Assembly: GCA_016222945.1 (NCBI GenBank)
Contig: JACRPY010000004.1
Coordinates: forward strand, 434,001-498,000
Direction of reading: 5' to 3'
Source: Methanobacterium sp.
GTDB lineage: Archaea; Methanobacteriota; Methanobacteria; Methanobacteriales; Methanobacteriaceae
DNA: 64,000 nt
The notes under the pieces were generated by a model, which had not been told where the DNA came from, did no database searches, and saw only the letters and a program-made list of their open reading frames with translations. A program made the position numbers and the translations under genes. Shown here piece after piece: positions 1 to 9,329 of the stretch; position 1 is the first letter of the stretch, and each line of letters starts with the position of its first letter.

Positions 1-2
1 TT

Positions 3-1529
3 ATGATTTTAATAAGCTTATTAATCAAATTAATTATGATTGATCAAGGCATGAATATTTTATTAAGTAAATTCCTGGAGGATGATGCATTTTATTATTA
101 TTCATTGGTTTTAAACATTATTAATGGACAGGGCATCGTTTTTAATCTTGGAATTCCAACTAACGGATTTCATCCAATTTACGCTTTGATTTTAATTCCA
201 GTTTTCTATTTTACACATTCTTTTGGTGATTATGTACCGGTTTATATTTCTTTGGTAATTTTATCATTATTTAATGTTTTAACTTCAATTTTTTTGTATT
301 TAATAGTAAAAAATTTGTTTAATAAGGAAGCTGGATTATTAACTGCATTTATATGGTTATTTAACCCTGAAATCATGTTTATAACATTAAAGGGGATGGA
401 AGTTCCCATTCAAATATTTTTCATATCTATACTTACTTACTATCTAATAAAATTAAATTTAAATGAATTAAATATACGCAATTCGGTTATAATAGGTTTT
501 TTATTAGGAATCATCTTTTTAAGTAGAATGGATGGTTTTTTCTTAACATTAGGAGTTATTTTAGCTCTTTCCATACGATTTATAAAAAATAGGAGTATTG
601 ATTATTCCTGGCAATCGAATAAAATAAAGAGTATGGTTGCAATCCTTATTTCTGCATTTATAACTGTTTTACCATGGATATTATACAATATTCTCATAGT
701 AAAACAGTTGTTGCCAGTAAGTCTTGCAGCAAAGAACATAATACGTTCAGACCAAGCTTTACATGTTGGTTTATATAATAATATTTTAACTACTTTTTAT
801 CCATCTCTTGTTCTATTGACACAGTATTTTTTCTTTTTCATTCAAAAAAATGTGTTTAATTTAGCGATTTTATTATTAATCCTTATAATTTTTTTATTAC
901 CCCCTTTTTATTTAGTATTAAAAAAAGATAATCCCTTTATTAAAGTAATTAAATCTTTAGATTTTTTAATTTTCTCAATAATAATTTTCTACCTTTTTTA
1001 CTTTTTCTACGGAATTATGTTTAGAGAGTACTATTATCTATATACTTATTTCATTTTTACCATATTTCTCTCCATTGCATTAATAAGACTCTTCCAAATT
1101 TTTAAAATTAAAAAAGTTAAACTGAGGTATGCATTAATAATTTTATTATTAATATTTACTTTCATACTTGGAGGAATCAATAGATATGACTATGGAAATT
1201 TAAACCCGATTACTTTTGAAGTAATTAACTATATTGATACAAATATATCACCAGATCAAAATATAGGCAATTTCAATTCTGGCCTATTAAACTATGGTAC
1301 TGGGCGTGACTTTATAAATTTAGATGGAATGATGAACCCAGAAGCTTATAATGCTCGAAAAGCAGGAATGTTAGAAGATTACATAATGAAAAAAAGAATT
1401 AAATACATCATTGATATGCCTTCGTCAATTAAAGGGATAAATAATGATAAAATAAGTCTTCAATATATAAAAACATTTAAAGGACAGAAATATGGAGAAG
1501 ATCTCGTTTTGTATAAATTAAATTATTGA
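3..1529 (+). CDS. GT-C type multi-spanning membrane glycosyltransferase (possibly 5' truncated by window edge)
   Basis: The protein has about a dozen hydrophobic segments and an acidic pair in the first external loop (LEDDAFYYY, near residue 27). This is the usual arrangement of GT-C enzymes that use lipid-phosphate sugar donors. The C-terminal part after residue 390 is soluble and would lie outside the cell. Only two bases precede the first ATG, and the related protein at 3827 has a longer stretch before its acidic pair, so the true start may lie outside the window. It opens a run of plus-strand glycosyltransferases and probably adds a sugar during surface glycan or glycoprotein assembly. 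The sugar cannot be read from the sequence. Confidence 0.7.
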   Translation: MILISLLIKLIMIDQGMNILLSKFLEDDAFYYYSLVLNIINGQGIVFNLGIPTNGFHPIYALILIPVFYFTHSFGDYVPVYISLVILSLFNVLTSIFLYLIVKNLFNKEAGLLTAFIWLFNPEIMFITLKGMEVPIQIFFISILTYYLIKLNLNELNIRNSVIIGFLLGIIFLSRMDGFFLTLGVILALSIRFIKNRSIDYSWQSNKIKSMVAILISAFITVLPWILYNILIVKQLLPVSLAAKNIIRSDQALHVGLYNNILTTFYPSLVLLTQYFFFFIQKNVFNLAILLLILIIFLLPPFYLVLKKDNPFIKVIKSLDFLIFSIIIFYLFYFFYGIMFREYYYLYTYFIFTIFLSIALIRLFQIFKIKKVKLRYALIILLLIFTFILGGINRYDYGNLNPITFEVINYIDTNISPDQNIGNFNSGLLNYGTGRDFINLDGMMNPEAYNARKAGMLEDYIMKKRIKYIIDMPSSIKGINNDKISLQYIKTFKGQKYGEDLVLYKLNY

Positions 1530-1581
1530 GAAATTCAATATTAAATTTTAATGAACAATTTAAAAATTAGGAATATCGAAA

Positions 1582-2574
1582 ATGAATCCAAATGTAACAA
1601 TTATTTTATTAAACTGGAATGGATGGACTGATACTATTGAGTGTTTAGAATCACTATTCCAGATTGATTATCCTAATTATAACGTAATTATTTTAGATAA
1701 TAACTCCCATGATAATTCCATAAAAAAAATTAAAGAATATCTGGGAGGAAATATTACTGTTAAATCATCTTTTTTTGAATATATAAAAGGTAATAAACCA
1801 CTAAAATATTCCGAATTCACCAAAGAAGAGGCTGAAAAAAGGAACATGAATTTAAATGATTTAAACCTCTCAAAAGTCGTAATAATAAAAAATGACAAGA
1901 ATTATGGTTTTGCTGAAGGAAACAATATTGGGATTAGATTTGCCTTAGACAAATTAAATTCGGATTATGTTATGCTTTTAAATAATGATACGGTGGTCAA
2001 TGCCAATTTCTTAGACATATTGATAAAATCAATTGAAAATGATAATGAAATCGGAATAATTGGTCCGCAAATCAATTATTACAATGAAAAAGATAAAATT
2101 CAGACTTTAGGTTGGAATATCAATTGGAATAAAGGAAATGGGCGCCCCACTGAATATTCACCTGGAAACTTAATTGAAGTTGATTTTATTGGGGGATGTT
2201 CCCTATTATTTAAAAGAACGTTGATTGAAGAGGTAGGTTATTGGGATAAAGAATATTTTGCTTATTGGGAAGATATTGATTTCTGTTATAGAACTAAAGA
2301 AGCAGGTTATAAGATAGTATGTAATCCTCATTCAAAAATATGGCACAAAGGATCAGTTTCCACAGAGAAAATTACTGGTTTCAATGTATTTTATAACACT
2401 CGAAACAGATTCTTGTTTATGAAAAAATACGCTACAAAGAAAAAATACAATATATTCAAATTATATTTCTTCTTATATGAATTCTGGCGTACCGCCGCAT
2501 TATTTGTTATTACCAACAAATTAAGCGAATTATCATGTTATTATAATGGAATTAAAGCTGGATTAAGAAAATAA
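1582..2574 (+). CDS. GT2 family glycosyltransferase, rhamnosyltransferase-like
   Basis: A GT-A fold starts at residue 3 (TIILLNWNGW) with LDNNS at about 39-42. The metal-binding motif is NND at 134-136 and the acceptor-side acidic pair is WEDID at about 229-233. This fits the GT2 subfamily that includes rhamnosyltransferases and other O-antigen-type enzymes. An insertion of about 50 residues (55-100) separates the second and third strands. AGGA lies before the start at 1582. The gene sits 52 bases after the GT-C gene and likely belongs to the same surface glycan operon. Donor and acceptor are unknown. Confidence 0.85.
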   Translation: MNPNVTIILLNWNGWTDTIECLESLFQIDYPNYNVIILDNNSHDNSIKKIKEYLGGNITVKSSFFEYIKGNKPLKYSEFTKEEAEKRNMNLNDLNLSKVVIIKNDKNYGFAEGNNIGIRFALDKLNSDYVMLLNNDTVVNANFLDILIKSIENDNEIGIIGPQINYYNEKDKIQTLGWNINWNKGNGRPTEYSPGNLIEVDFIGGCSLLFKRTLIEEVGYWDKEYFAYWEDIDFCYRTKEAGYKIVCNPHSKIWHKGSVSTEKITGFNVFYNTRNRFLFMKKYATKKKYNIFKLYFFLYEFWRTAALFVITNKLSELSCYYNGIKAGLRK

Positions 2575-2679
2575 GAAACAAATTAAAAAAAATAAAGGAA
2601 TATATAAACAGTGATATAAGCTATTAATATAACATTATAGAAAATTTTAGATTTAATATGAATATGTGGACGAACGATC

Positions 2680-3696
2680 ATGATTGAAGAAAAACTGGAA
2701 ATCATTCTTATAACCTATAATCGACCTAAAGACCTTGAAAACACATTAAAACAATTACTTAAAGGTCCATTCGTTAATTGTAAGTTCACAGTTATAGATA
2801 ATTGTTCTACCGATGAAACTCCTGAAATATGTTTAAAATACCAACAACTATTCCCCAAAATGAGAATAATAAGAAACAAATTAAACATAGGGGCCAACCC
2901 AAACTACTTACGAGCAGTGGAAACTTCCAATTCTCTTTATACATGGATACTGTGTGATGATGATAGTTTCGATTTTTCTGACTGCTTAGATGTGATAGAT
3001 GCTATCGATTCAGAAAAACCTGATATTATTATAGTGACATCTCACTTTCAACAGGGATGGGAAAGAGGGCTTTTTACATCAAGTAGAAAATTATTAAAAA
3101 ACGGTTCGAGGTATTATCATACATTAAGTTTTTGGCCAGCAATTATTTTCAAAACAGATTTATATGATTCTAATTGCATTCATAAGGGCTATTTTAATGT
3201 GCCTAACTTATATCCTCATTTTGAATTTATTAACCATTCCATAGAAGAAGACTTTAAAGTTTATGTTTCAAAAAAAGAAATAGTTAAAAATATAGATGAG
3301 CATCACCCGGGATTTCCCCTTTTACACTCTACTGTAGGTTGGATGAACAGTTGCCTCCTAATTAAAGATAAAGAAATCCGTAAACAGACCATCTACTTTA
3401 AGGAAACTTATCCTGAGATAATTGAATATTTTTGTGTAATTATATTGATAGAAAAATTGAATAATAGAAACATCTTTAATTACATTATACAGTTAAAAAA
3501 CGCATTTATCCTAAACTTTGGATTAAGTAAAGACCTTTTTATTTTGTTATTAATCTATATATTTGCTTTGGCGCCTGCTTTTTGTTATGAACTGGTTCTA
3601 AAAGCTTATATGATCAAAGATAAAGAAAGAACTGAAAGATTCTTAAAAGATATCAGAGGAGAAAGCAGTGAAAATAAATCAATTTTCCGTTATTGA
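2680..3696 (+). CDS. GT2 family glycosyltransferase
   Basis: The N-terminal GT-A domain shows ILITYNRP (residues 9-16), VIDNCSTD (38-45) and the metal-binding CDDD (92-95). The C-terminal half is divergent and has one strongly hydrophobic segment (about 290-315), so the enzyme is probably held at the membrane. It is the third plus-strand glycosyltransferase in a row, after a gap of about 100 bases. Substrates cannot be inferred. Confidence 0.8.
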   Translation: MIEEKLEIILITYNRPKDLENTLKQLLKGPFVNCKFTVIDNCSTDETPEICLKYQQLFPKMRIIRNKLNIGANPNYLRAVETSNSLYTWILCDDDSFDFSDCLDVIDAIDSEKPDIIIVTSHFQQGWERGLFTSSRKLLKNGSRYYHTLSFWPAIIFKTDLYDSNCIHKGYFNVPNLYPHFEFINHSIEEDFKVYVSKKEIVKNIDEHHPGFPLLHSTVGWMNSCLLIKDKEIRKQTIYFKETYPEIIEYFCVIILIEKLNNRNIFNYIIQLKNAFILNFGLSKDLFILLLIYIFALAPAFCYELVLKAYMIKDKERTERFLKDIRGESSENKSIFRY

Positions 3697-3826
3697 ATTT
3701 ATTTAAATAATTATATTCTAATAAAGCTATGTTTAATAAAAACAGTTGAATTATAGTTTAATGGTTTTTTTTAGAATGGAAAATATTGGGATTTAAATCA
3801 GCTTGAAAATTTTATGTGGAGATACT

Positions 3827-5422
3827 ATGAAAAACATATTTAATCGTGTGAATAAATATTATTTGCTACTTTTTCTAGCATTAATAATTTTTGCGTTCCT
3901 TATATTGTATATCTGGAAATTTACCGCTGATGATGCTTATATTTCATTTAGATATGCTCTTCATTTAGTCCAAGGTTATGGATTAATATGGAATATAAAT
4001 GAACCACCTATTGAAGGTTATACCAATTTTCTATGGGTTTTACTATCTTCTATTGTGATATTTTTAAAATTAGATCCTGTAATATTCACCAAAATTTTGG
4101 GTATTAGCTCCGTAATATGGATTGTTTTTGTATATTGGGTAATAGCAAAGGATATGTTTGAAGATAAAAAGTTAATTATGCAAGTATTCTGTATTTCATC
4201 AATATTGCTCTTAGTTAACCCTGCTACTACGATTCACGCCGTTTCCGGTTTGGAAACAATGTTTTATTCATTACTAATACTAATTAATATGTTTTTAGCA
4301 TATAAATTAATTTTATCAGCCAATAATAGGTTATTTTGGCTTTTTGCATGTGTTTCATTAATTTCCAGTATTGTTCGACCAGAAGGAATTCTCATCTCTA
4401 CAGGATTATTCATATTAATCTACATTACTGCCTTAAACAAAAATGATGATATTAAAAATAAGATAAATCAATGTTTACCTTTTATTTTGGGATTTATAAT
4501 ACCAATTGGAGTATATATGCTATTTAGAATCTTATATTTCCATGAATTGTTCCCTCTTCCATTTTTGGTAAAATCTGTATCAATGGGAGGATTATTTAGT
4601 GGGATAGATGCATTGGGTTCTGCTATTAAATATATTGCCCCATTTGCAATAATAATCATCCTATATCTACTGAAAAATGTGGAATTGGTCTCTAAAAAGA
4701 TTCTTAATTCAAAAATAGGTGTTTTAATCATTACAATGTGTGTTACCATCTTTTTTGCAGATGTTTTATATATTTTTTCTTTCCTTTTAATGAATTATGT
4801 TCAAAGATTTTATTACCCCTCTTTTGTGATTATATACATAGTTACAGCAATTTTCCTGGTTCTTTTGATTAATGAATTGAAGAATACTAAATTAAATGAA
4901 TTATATAATAAAAAAACCAGTATTTTAGGATTTTTAATTGTTTTGCTCCTCTTATCTTCCAATTTAAGTTTTGTATTAGAAGTTCAAGGTCTGCATCATT
5001 CTGCAGATAGATTCTCATCATCATATATTCCACTGGCACATGAATTGAGTTTCGTTTCTTATGATAATTTAACATTTGCAAGTGTAGATGCCGGTTCTTT
5101 ACCTTATTTTTCAGGATGGAATCATATTGATATTTTAGGGTTGAATAATAAATTCATAGCTAAAAATGGAGTTGGAACTGAAGAATATATAGAAAAAAAT
5201 CGTCCGGATTTGATACTTTTTATTTCTACAGATAATAAAACAATCAATAGCAAAGAACAAGTACCATTCCTAGAATTTGCTAAAAAAAATGGATATATTC
5301 AGCTTCCATCTATCAAATATTTAGATAATTATTATCTAGTACCTTTTTTGGATCCAAAAACAAAAGATTTTAATAAAATAAAAAACAGCTTAGAAAAAGT
5401 TAGTAAATCATCTTTCAATTGA
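3827..5422 (+). CDS. GT-C type multi-spanning membrane glycosyltransferase
   Basis: About 531 residues with a dozen or more hydrophobic helices and the typical early acidic pair TADDAYISFRYA. The C-terminal 120 residues are soluble. I chose the ATG at 3827 because GGAGA lies seven bases upstream; an upstream in-frame TTG at 3803 would add eight residues but lacks a ribosome site. The protein is similar in design to the one at 3-1529. It faces the convergent GT4 gene at 5445 with only 22 bases between stops. It probably transfers a sugar from a lipid carrier on the outer face of the membrane. Confidence 0.75.
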   Translation: MKNIFNRVNKYYLLLFLALIIFAFLILYIWKFTADDAYISFRYALHLVQGYGLIWNINEPPIEGYTNFLWVLLSSIVIFLKLDPVIFTKILGISSVIWIVFVYWVIAKDMFEDKKLIMQVFCISSILLLVNPATTIHAVSGLETMFYSLLILINMFLAYKLILSANNRLFWLFACVSLISSIVRPEGILISTGLFILIYITALNKNDDIKNKINQCLPFILGFIIPIGVYMLFRILYFHELFPLPFLVKSVSMGGLFSGIDALGSAIKYIAPFAIIIILYLLKNVELVSKKILNSKIGVLIITMCVTIFFADVLYIFSFLLMNYVQRFYYPSFVIIYIVTAIFLVLLINELKNTKLNELYNKKTSILGFLIVLLLLSSNLSFVLEVQGLHHSADRFSSSYIPLAHELSFVSYDNLTFASVDAGSLPYFSGWNHIDILGLNNKFIAKNGVGTEEYIEKNRPDLILFISTDNKTINSKEQVPFLEFAKKNGYIQLPSIKYLDNYYLVPFLDPKTKDFNKIKNSLEKVSKSSFN

Positions 5423-5444
5423 TTTAAATGATTAAAATTTTTAT

Positions 5445-6554
5445 TTATATTATCTTTTTATAAATATTAACTGTTTTTTCAGATATTTTATCCCAATCAA
5501 ATTCTTTTGCTCTTTTTTCAGCATTTAAACCCATTTTATCTCGTAAATCCTGATTTTTCAGCAGATTTATTATTTTTTGGGCAATATCTTTTTCATTTTC
5601 AGATTCAAATAGAATACCTGTGTTTTCGTCAACTAATGATGGAATATTACCTACATTGGAAGCTATTACTGGTTTTCCACAGGCCATAGCTTCTAAAATG
5701 GTAATTCCAAATGATTCATACCTTGAAGGAACTGCACATATGTCCACGGATTTAAAATTAGAATATTTTTCTTCTCCAGAAATGTAGCCCAGAAAATCGA
5801 TATTATTTTCTAAACCCAATTTTTTAGTGAGTTTCCTTAGATTTTCTTCCTGGGATCCTTTACCTGCAATATAAAAGTGAATCTCAGGAATATCATCTTT
5901 AATAATATTAATTGCTTTAATTAATGTGTCAACACCTTTTATTTTTTCTAATAACCCTATATAAATTATTGAAGGGTGTATAACTACTTTAGATGAACTA
6001 AAATTATCAATTTTTTTACAGTCAACCCCATTAGGCACAACATACACTTTTGCTCTGCTTAATTTGCCAATCTCTTTTTTCATTACCTCAGAACATACAA
6101 TAATGTTTTTAGCTTTCCTAAAAGCATATTTTTCAAGTAAATATGAAATAAATCCTCCAATGAAGTTTAAACCTTTATTGAATTTATATTCTGTAGCCAT
6201 TATACCGTGAACAGTTATTATAACCGGATATTTTTCAGGTATTGCTCTGCTAATGTAGTTATAAGGATAATGAGTTCCTTGAACATGGACAACATCAGGA
6301 TCTATTTCTTTTATCTTGTTTATAACATTTTTAGCATCAAATGGAATTGTAAAAAGCATTGGAAGTCTTGATGACCTTTTAATAAAGTGAATATTCAAAT
6401 TATTTGATTTAATGTCTTCGTTTCTATCTGAAAAAGTTATAATATGGGTTTCAACAGAATTTTTAGAAATTGCTTTGGCTAAATGATAAACATGTGTTTG
6501 AAGACCGCCATATGGTGAATTTAAAGAATAATCGCTTACAATCACTACTTTCAT
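5445..6554 (-). CDS. GT4 family glycosyltransferase
   Basis: A GT-B enzyme with the GT4 signatures: a glycine-rich N-terminal acceptor loop (SPYGGLQTHVYHLAKAI) and the C-terminal EX7E motif (E-SFGITIL-E) followed by ACGKPVIASNVG. At 369 residues it has the usual length for the family. It would use a nucleotide-sugar donor in the cytoplasm. A second GT4 lies at 9330 on the same strand, and the two end alike (KISEKTVNIY and KISDKTIEVY). The region between them was rearranged by a tandem duplication. Confidence 0.88.
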   Translation of the reverse strand: MKVVIVSDYSLNSPYGGLQTHVYHLAKAISKNSVETHIITFSDRNEDIKSNNLNIHFIKRSSRLPMLFTIPFDAKNVINKIKEIDPDVVHVQGTHYPYNYISRAIPEKYPVIITVHGIMATEYKFNKGLNFIGGFISYLLEKYAFRKAKNIIVCSEVMKKEIGKLSRAKVYVVPNGVDCKKIDNFSSSKVVIHPSIIYIGLLEKIKGVDTLIKAINIIKDDIPEIHFYIAGKGSQEENLRKLTKKLGLENNIDFLGYISGEEKYSNFKSVDICAVPSRYESFGITILEAMACGKPVIASNVGNIPSLVDENTGILFESENEKDIAQKIINLLKNQDLRDKMGLNAEKRAKEFDWDKISEKTVNIYKKII

Positions 6555-6775
6555 AATATAAATTCCTTTAATAGTTTATTTGAGAATATTTTAACAGGAT
6601 ATAATCTAAACATGAATATTTAAATATATAATACTCCATATGAATTTTATATAATTATATTAATTGATCTAACTTTATCTTTATGGACAAATATATTATT
6701 GTACATCATCAAAACCCCTTTAAAAATTATTTTACTTATTCAATGAGATAACAGCTTTTAATAATGAGGATATTC

Positions 6776-7906
6776 ATGTTTAATCTAAAAAATATCAATT
6801 ATTTGAAATTAATTTATTTATTCCTTTTTATTCTAAGTTTATTTGAAATCTACAACGTTGCTGCGAGCACTAATAACAATACATGGTTCTTAGTTCTCCT
6901 TTTTAAAACTAATATCATATATTTACTTTATTCCGTTATTTTCATAGTTGGTTATATCCTTTTATTCACAAAGATGGGCCAAAAAGTTTCAAATAACCCG
7001 AAATTTAGTATTTTACTTTTAGTATTATTGATAATTTTATCTGTAACTTTAAACTATTTAGGGAATATTCCTTCTATTGATCAAAATATTGACTATGATG
7101 ATGCCTTAGAAATATGGATTAACCATCTTTTTTCATTTCAATATCCATATGACGCATTAACACAACTTGGACAACGAATTACTCCTTTTCCTTCCTTACC
7201 ATTATATTCCATACCATTCTATTTATTAGGAAATGTCGCTTACCAGGATTTCATAAATCTTTTTATAATACTCTTTGTTATATGGAAATTTTCAGATAAT
7301 ATACTGCAGAGGAACTTTGGATTAATATCACTTTCAATTAGCACACCTTTTTTAATTTGCCTTTTAAGTCACTCATATCACATAACCCTAGCATCATTTA
7401 CAGCTTTAGGCCTCTATTTACTCTTTAAAAACCGTTTTATATGGGGAAGTGTTATTTTTGGGTTGCTAACAGCATCAGTAGGTTATATCTGGTTTACAAT
7501 ACCTACTGTAATATATTATATTTTTAAAAAAGGAACATCTCAAAATTTCAAGAAGTCCTTATTTATTATAATATTGATCCCATTAATCATTGTTTTGCCA
7601 TTTATTATATGGAATCCTGACATATTCTTCCATTTCGCCCCATTAGCTGCAGTAAGTGGTAGATTAAGCGCTTTTAAGTATTTTGATGTAATTGTTGCTT
7701 TAGCTCTTGCTATAATCTCTTTAATTTCTTATAAAAAGACAAACAATTTATTTTTCTCGGTTTTCATAGGATATTTAATATTTGAATTAATATTACCCTT
7801 ACGTTCCATGTTTTTACTGGCATTATCTGCAATATTACTTGGAGTATATATGGATAAATTAAAGATTGATACTAACAAAATAAGTGATCAAAGTCAATCG
7901 GATTAA
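6776..7906 (+). CDS. Multi-spanning membrane protein, duplicate copy 1 (GT-C-like)
   Basis: A 376-residue protein with about ten hydrophobic segments. An acidic triplet (YDDALEIW) is followed by a conserved block FSFQYPYDALTQLG that is also present in the paralogue at 8165. I placed the start at 6776, because GAGGAT precedes it and the paralogue begins at the matching codon; an ATG at 6764 overlaps this ribosome site. The acidic motif in the first large loop recalls GT-C transferases, but I do not recognise the family. Its place among glycosyltransferases suggests a role in glycan assembly. Confidence 0.7.
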   Translation: MFNLKNINYLKLIYLFLFILSLFEIYNVAASTNNNTWFLVLLFKTNIIYLLYSVIFIVGYILLFTKMGQKVSNNPKFSILLLVLLIILSVTLNYLGNIPSIDQNIDYDDALEIWINHLFSFQYPYDALTQLGQRITPFPSLPLYSIPFYLLGNVAYQDFINLFIILFVIWKFSDNILQRNFGLISLSISTPFLICLLSHSYHITLASFTALGLYLLFKNRFIWGSVIFGLLTASVGYIWFTIPTVIYYIFKKGTSQNFKKSLFIIILIPLIIVLPFIIWNPDIFFHFAPLAAVSGRLSAFKYFDVIVALALAIISLISYKKTNNLFFSVFIGYLIFELILPLRSMFLLALSAILLGVYMDKLKIDTNKISDQSQSD

Positions 7907-7934
7907 GAAATATAAAATATTAAATAAAATACTA

Positions 7935-7997
7935 AATATTATTCTCGTTATCACTAATTAGTTCATTACAAACTTCAAATGTTTTATCAGAGATTAT
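7935..7997 (-). pseudogene. Fossil 3' end of a GT4 glycosyltransferase gene
   Basis: Read on the minus strand this stretch gives ISDKTFEVCNELI, which aligns with ISDKTIEVYNELI at the C-terminus of the intact GT4 at 9330 (11 of 13 residues identical). The old stop has been lost; the frame closes at 7932. The homology breaks at about 7997, where sequence resembling the upstream region of the 6776 gene begins. It is a junction scar of the tandem duplication, not a functional gene. Confidence 0.8.
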
Positions 7998-8164
7998 AAA
8001 CCTGAATATTTAAATATATAATATTCTATATGAATTTAATAGAATAATTAATTGACCTAAATCATATTTTTATGGACAAATATGTATATATTGTAATCAA
8101 AACTGTTTAAAAAAGTATTTTACTGATTCATTTGTATAAAAACTTTTAATAATGAGGATATATT

Positions 8165-9295
8165 ATGTTTAATTTAAAAAATATAGATTTTTTGAAATTA
8201 TTTTATTTATTAATTTTTATTTTTAGTTTATTTGACATTCGTAGCTTTTCAATTTACACTAGCAATAGTACATGGTTACCTTTTTTTCTTAAAGAAACTT
8301 ATATGATATATTTAGGTTATTTTATTCTTTTTTTATTATTTTATGTAGTTCTATTCACTAAAATAGGCCAAAAAATTTCAGATAATAAAAAATTTACACT
8401 ATTAATTATATCTCTATTAATAATTTCATCTGTAACTTTAACGTTTTTAGGGAATAATCCATCTATTAATTACTACTGTGACAGTGATGATGCATTAACA
8501 ATCTGGATTAACCAATTATTCTCATTCCAATACCCATACGAAGCTGTAACACAGCTTGGACAACAAATTACTCCTTTTCCATCCTTACCATTATATTCCA
8601 TACCATTTTATTTACTGGGAAATGTTGCATACCAGAACATCGTAAATCTTTTTATAATAATATTTATTCTATGGAATTTTTCTGAAAATAGACGCCAATT
8701 AAACTTTGGATTGGTATCACTTTTAATTTGTGTACATTTTGCAGTTTCATTTTTAAACCACACAGATCATATGACTGTAGCCACATTTGTCGCTTTAGGC
8801 CTCTATTTACTTTATAAAAGTAGATTTAAACTTAGTAGTCTAATATTTGGGCTTTTAATAGCTTCAAAAGGTTATATATGGTTTATTATACCTACAATAA
8901 TTTGTTATATTTTCAAAAAAGAAAACTTCCAAAATTTCAAGAAATCGTTACTAATTATAATATTAGTTCCATTAATCATTGTTTTACCATTTATTCTTTG
9001 GAATTCTAACATATTCTTCCATTTTGCCCCTGTAGCGGCCGAAAGCAGCCTATTCACTGCTTTTAAGTATTTAGACATAATTGTTACATTGGCTATTGCT
9101 TCAATAGCGTTATTTTCATATAATAGAACAAAAAATTTATTTTTCGCCGTTTTCATAGCATATTTAATATTTGAATTTATATTACCATTGCGTTCCACAT
9201 TTTTATTAGCATTATCTGCAATATTGCTCGGAATATATATGGATAAATTAAAGATTGATACTAACAAAATAAGTGATCAAAATCCGTCAAATTAA
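8165..9295 (+). CDS. Multi-spanning membrane protein, duplicate copy 2 (GT-C-like)
   Basis: 376 residues, the same length as the protein at 6776 and collinear with it without large gaps. Shared blocks include the start MFNLKNI, then LGQxITPFPSLPLYSIPFYL, FHFAP and the ending KLKIDTNKISDQ. It keeps the acidic triplet (DSDDALTIW). The conservation is highest in the first external loop and the C-terminus, which suggests selection on both copies. GAGGAT precedes the ATG. It converges on the GT4 gene at 9330. Specific function unknown. Confidence 0.7.
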   Translation: MFNLKNIDFLKLFYLLIFIFSLFDIRSFSIYTSNSTWLPFFLKETYMIYLGYFILFLLFYVVLFTKIGQKISDNKKFTLLIISLLIISSVTLTFLGNNPSINYYCDSDDALTIWINQLFSFQYPYEAVTQLGQQITPFPSLPLYSIPFYLLGNVAYQNIVNLFIIIFILWNFSENRRQLNFGLVSLLICVHFAVSFLNHTDHMTVATFVALGLYLLYKSRFKLSSLIFGLLIASKGYIWFIIPTIICYIFKKENFQNFKKSLLIIILVPLIIVLPFILWNSNIFFHFAPVAAESSLFTAFKYLDIIVTLAIASIALFSYNRTKNLFFAVFIAYLIFEFILPLRSTFLLALSAILLGIYMDKLKIDTNKISDQNPSN

Positions 9296-9329
9296 AAAAT
9301 GTAAAATAAATGAAACGGAATGCTAAATA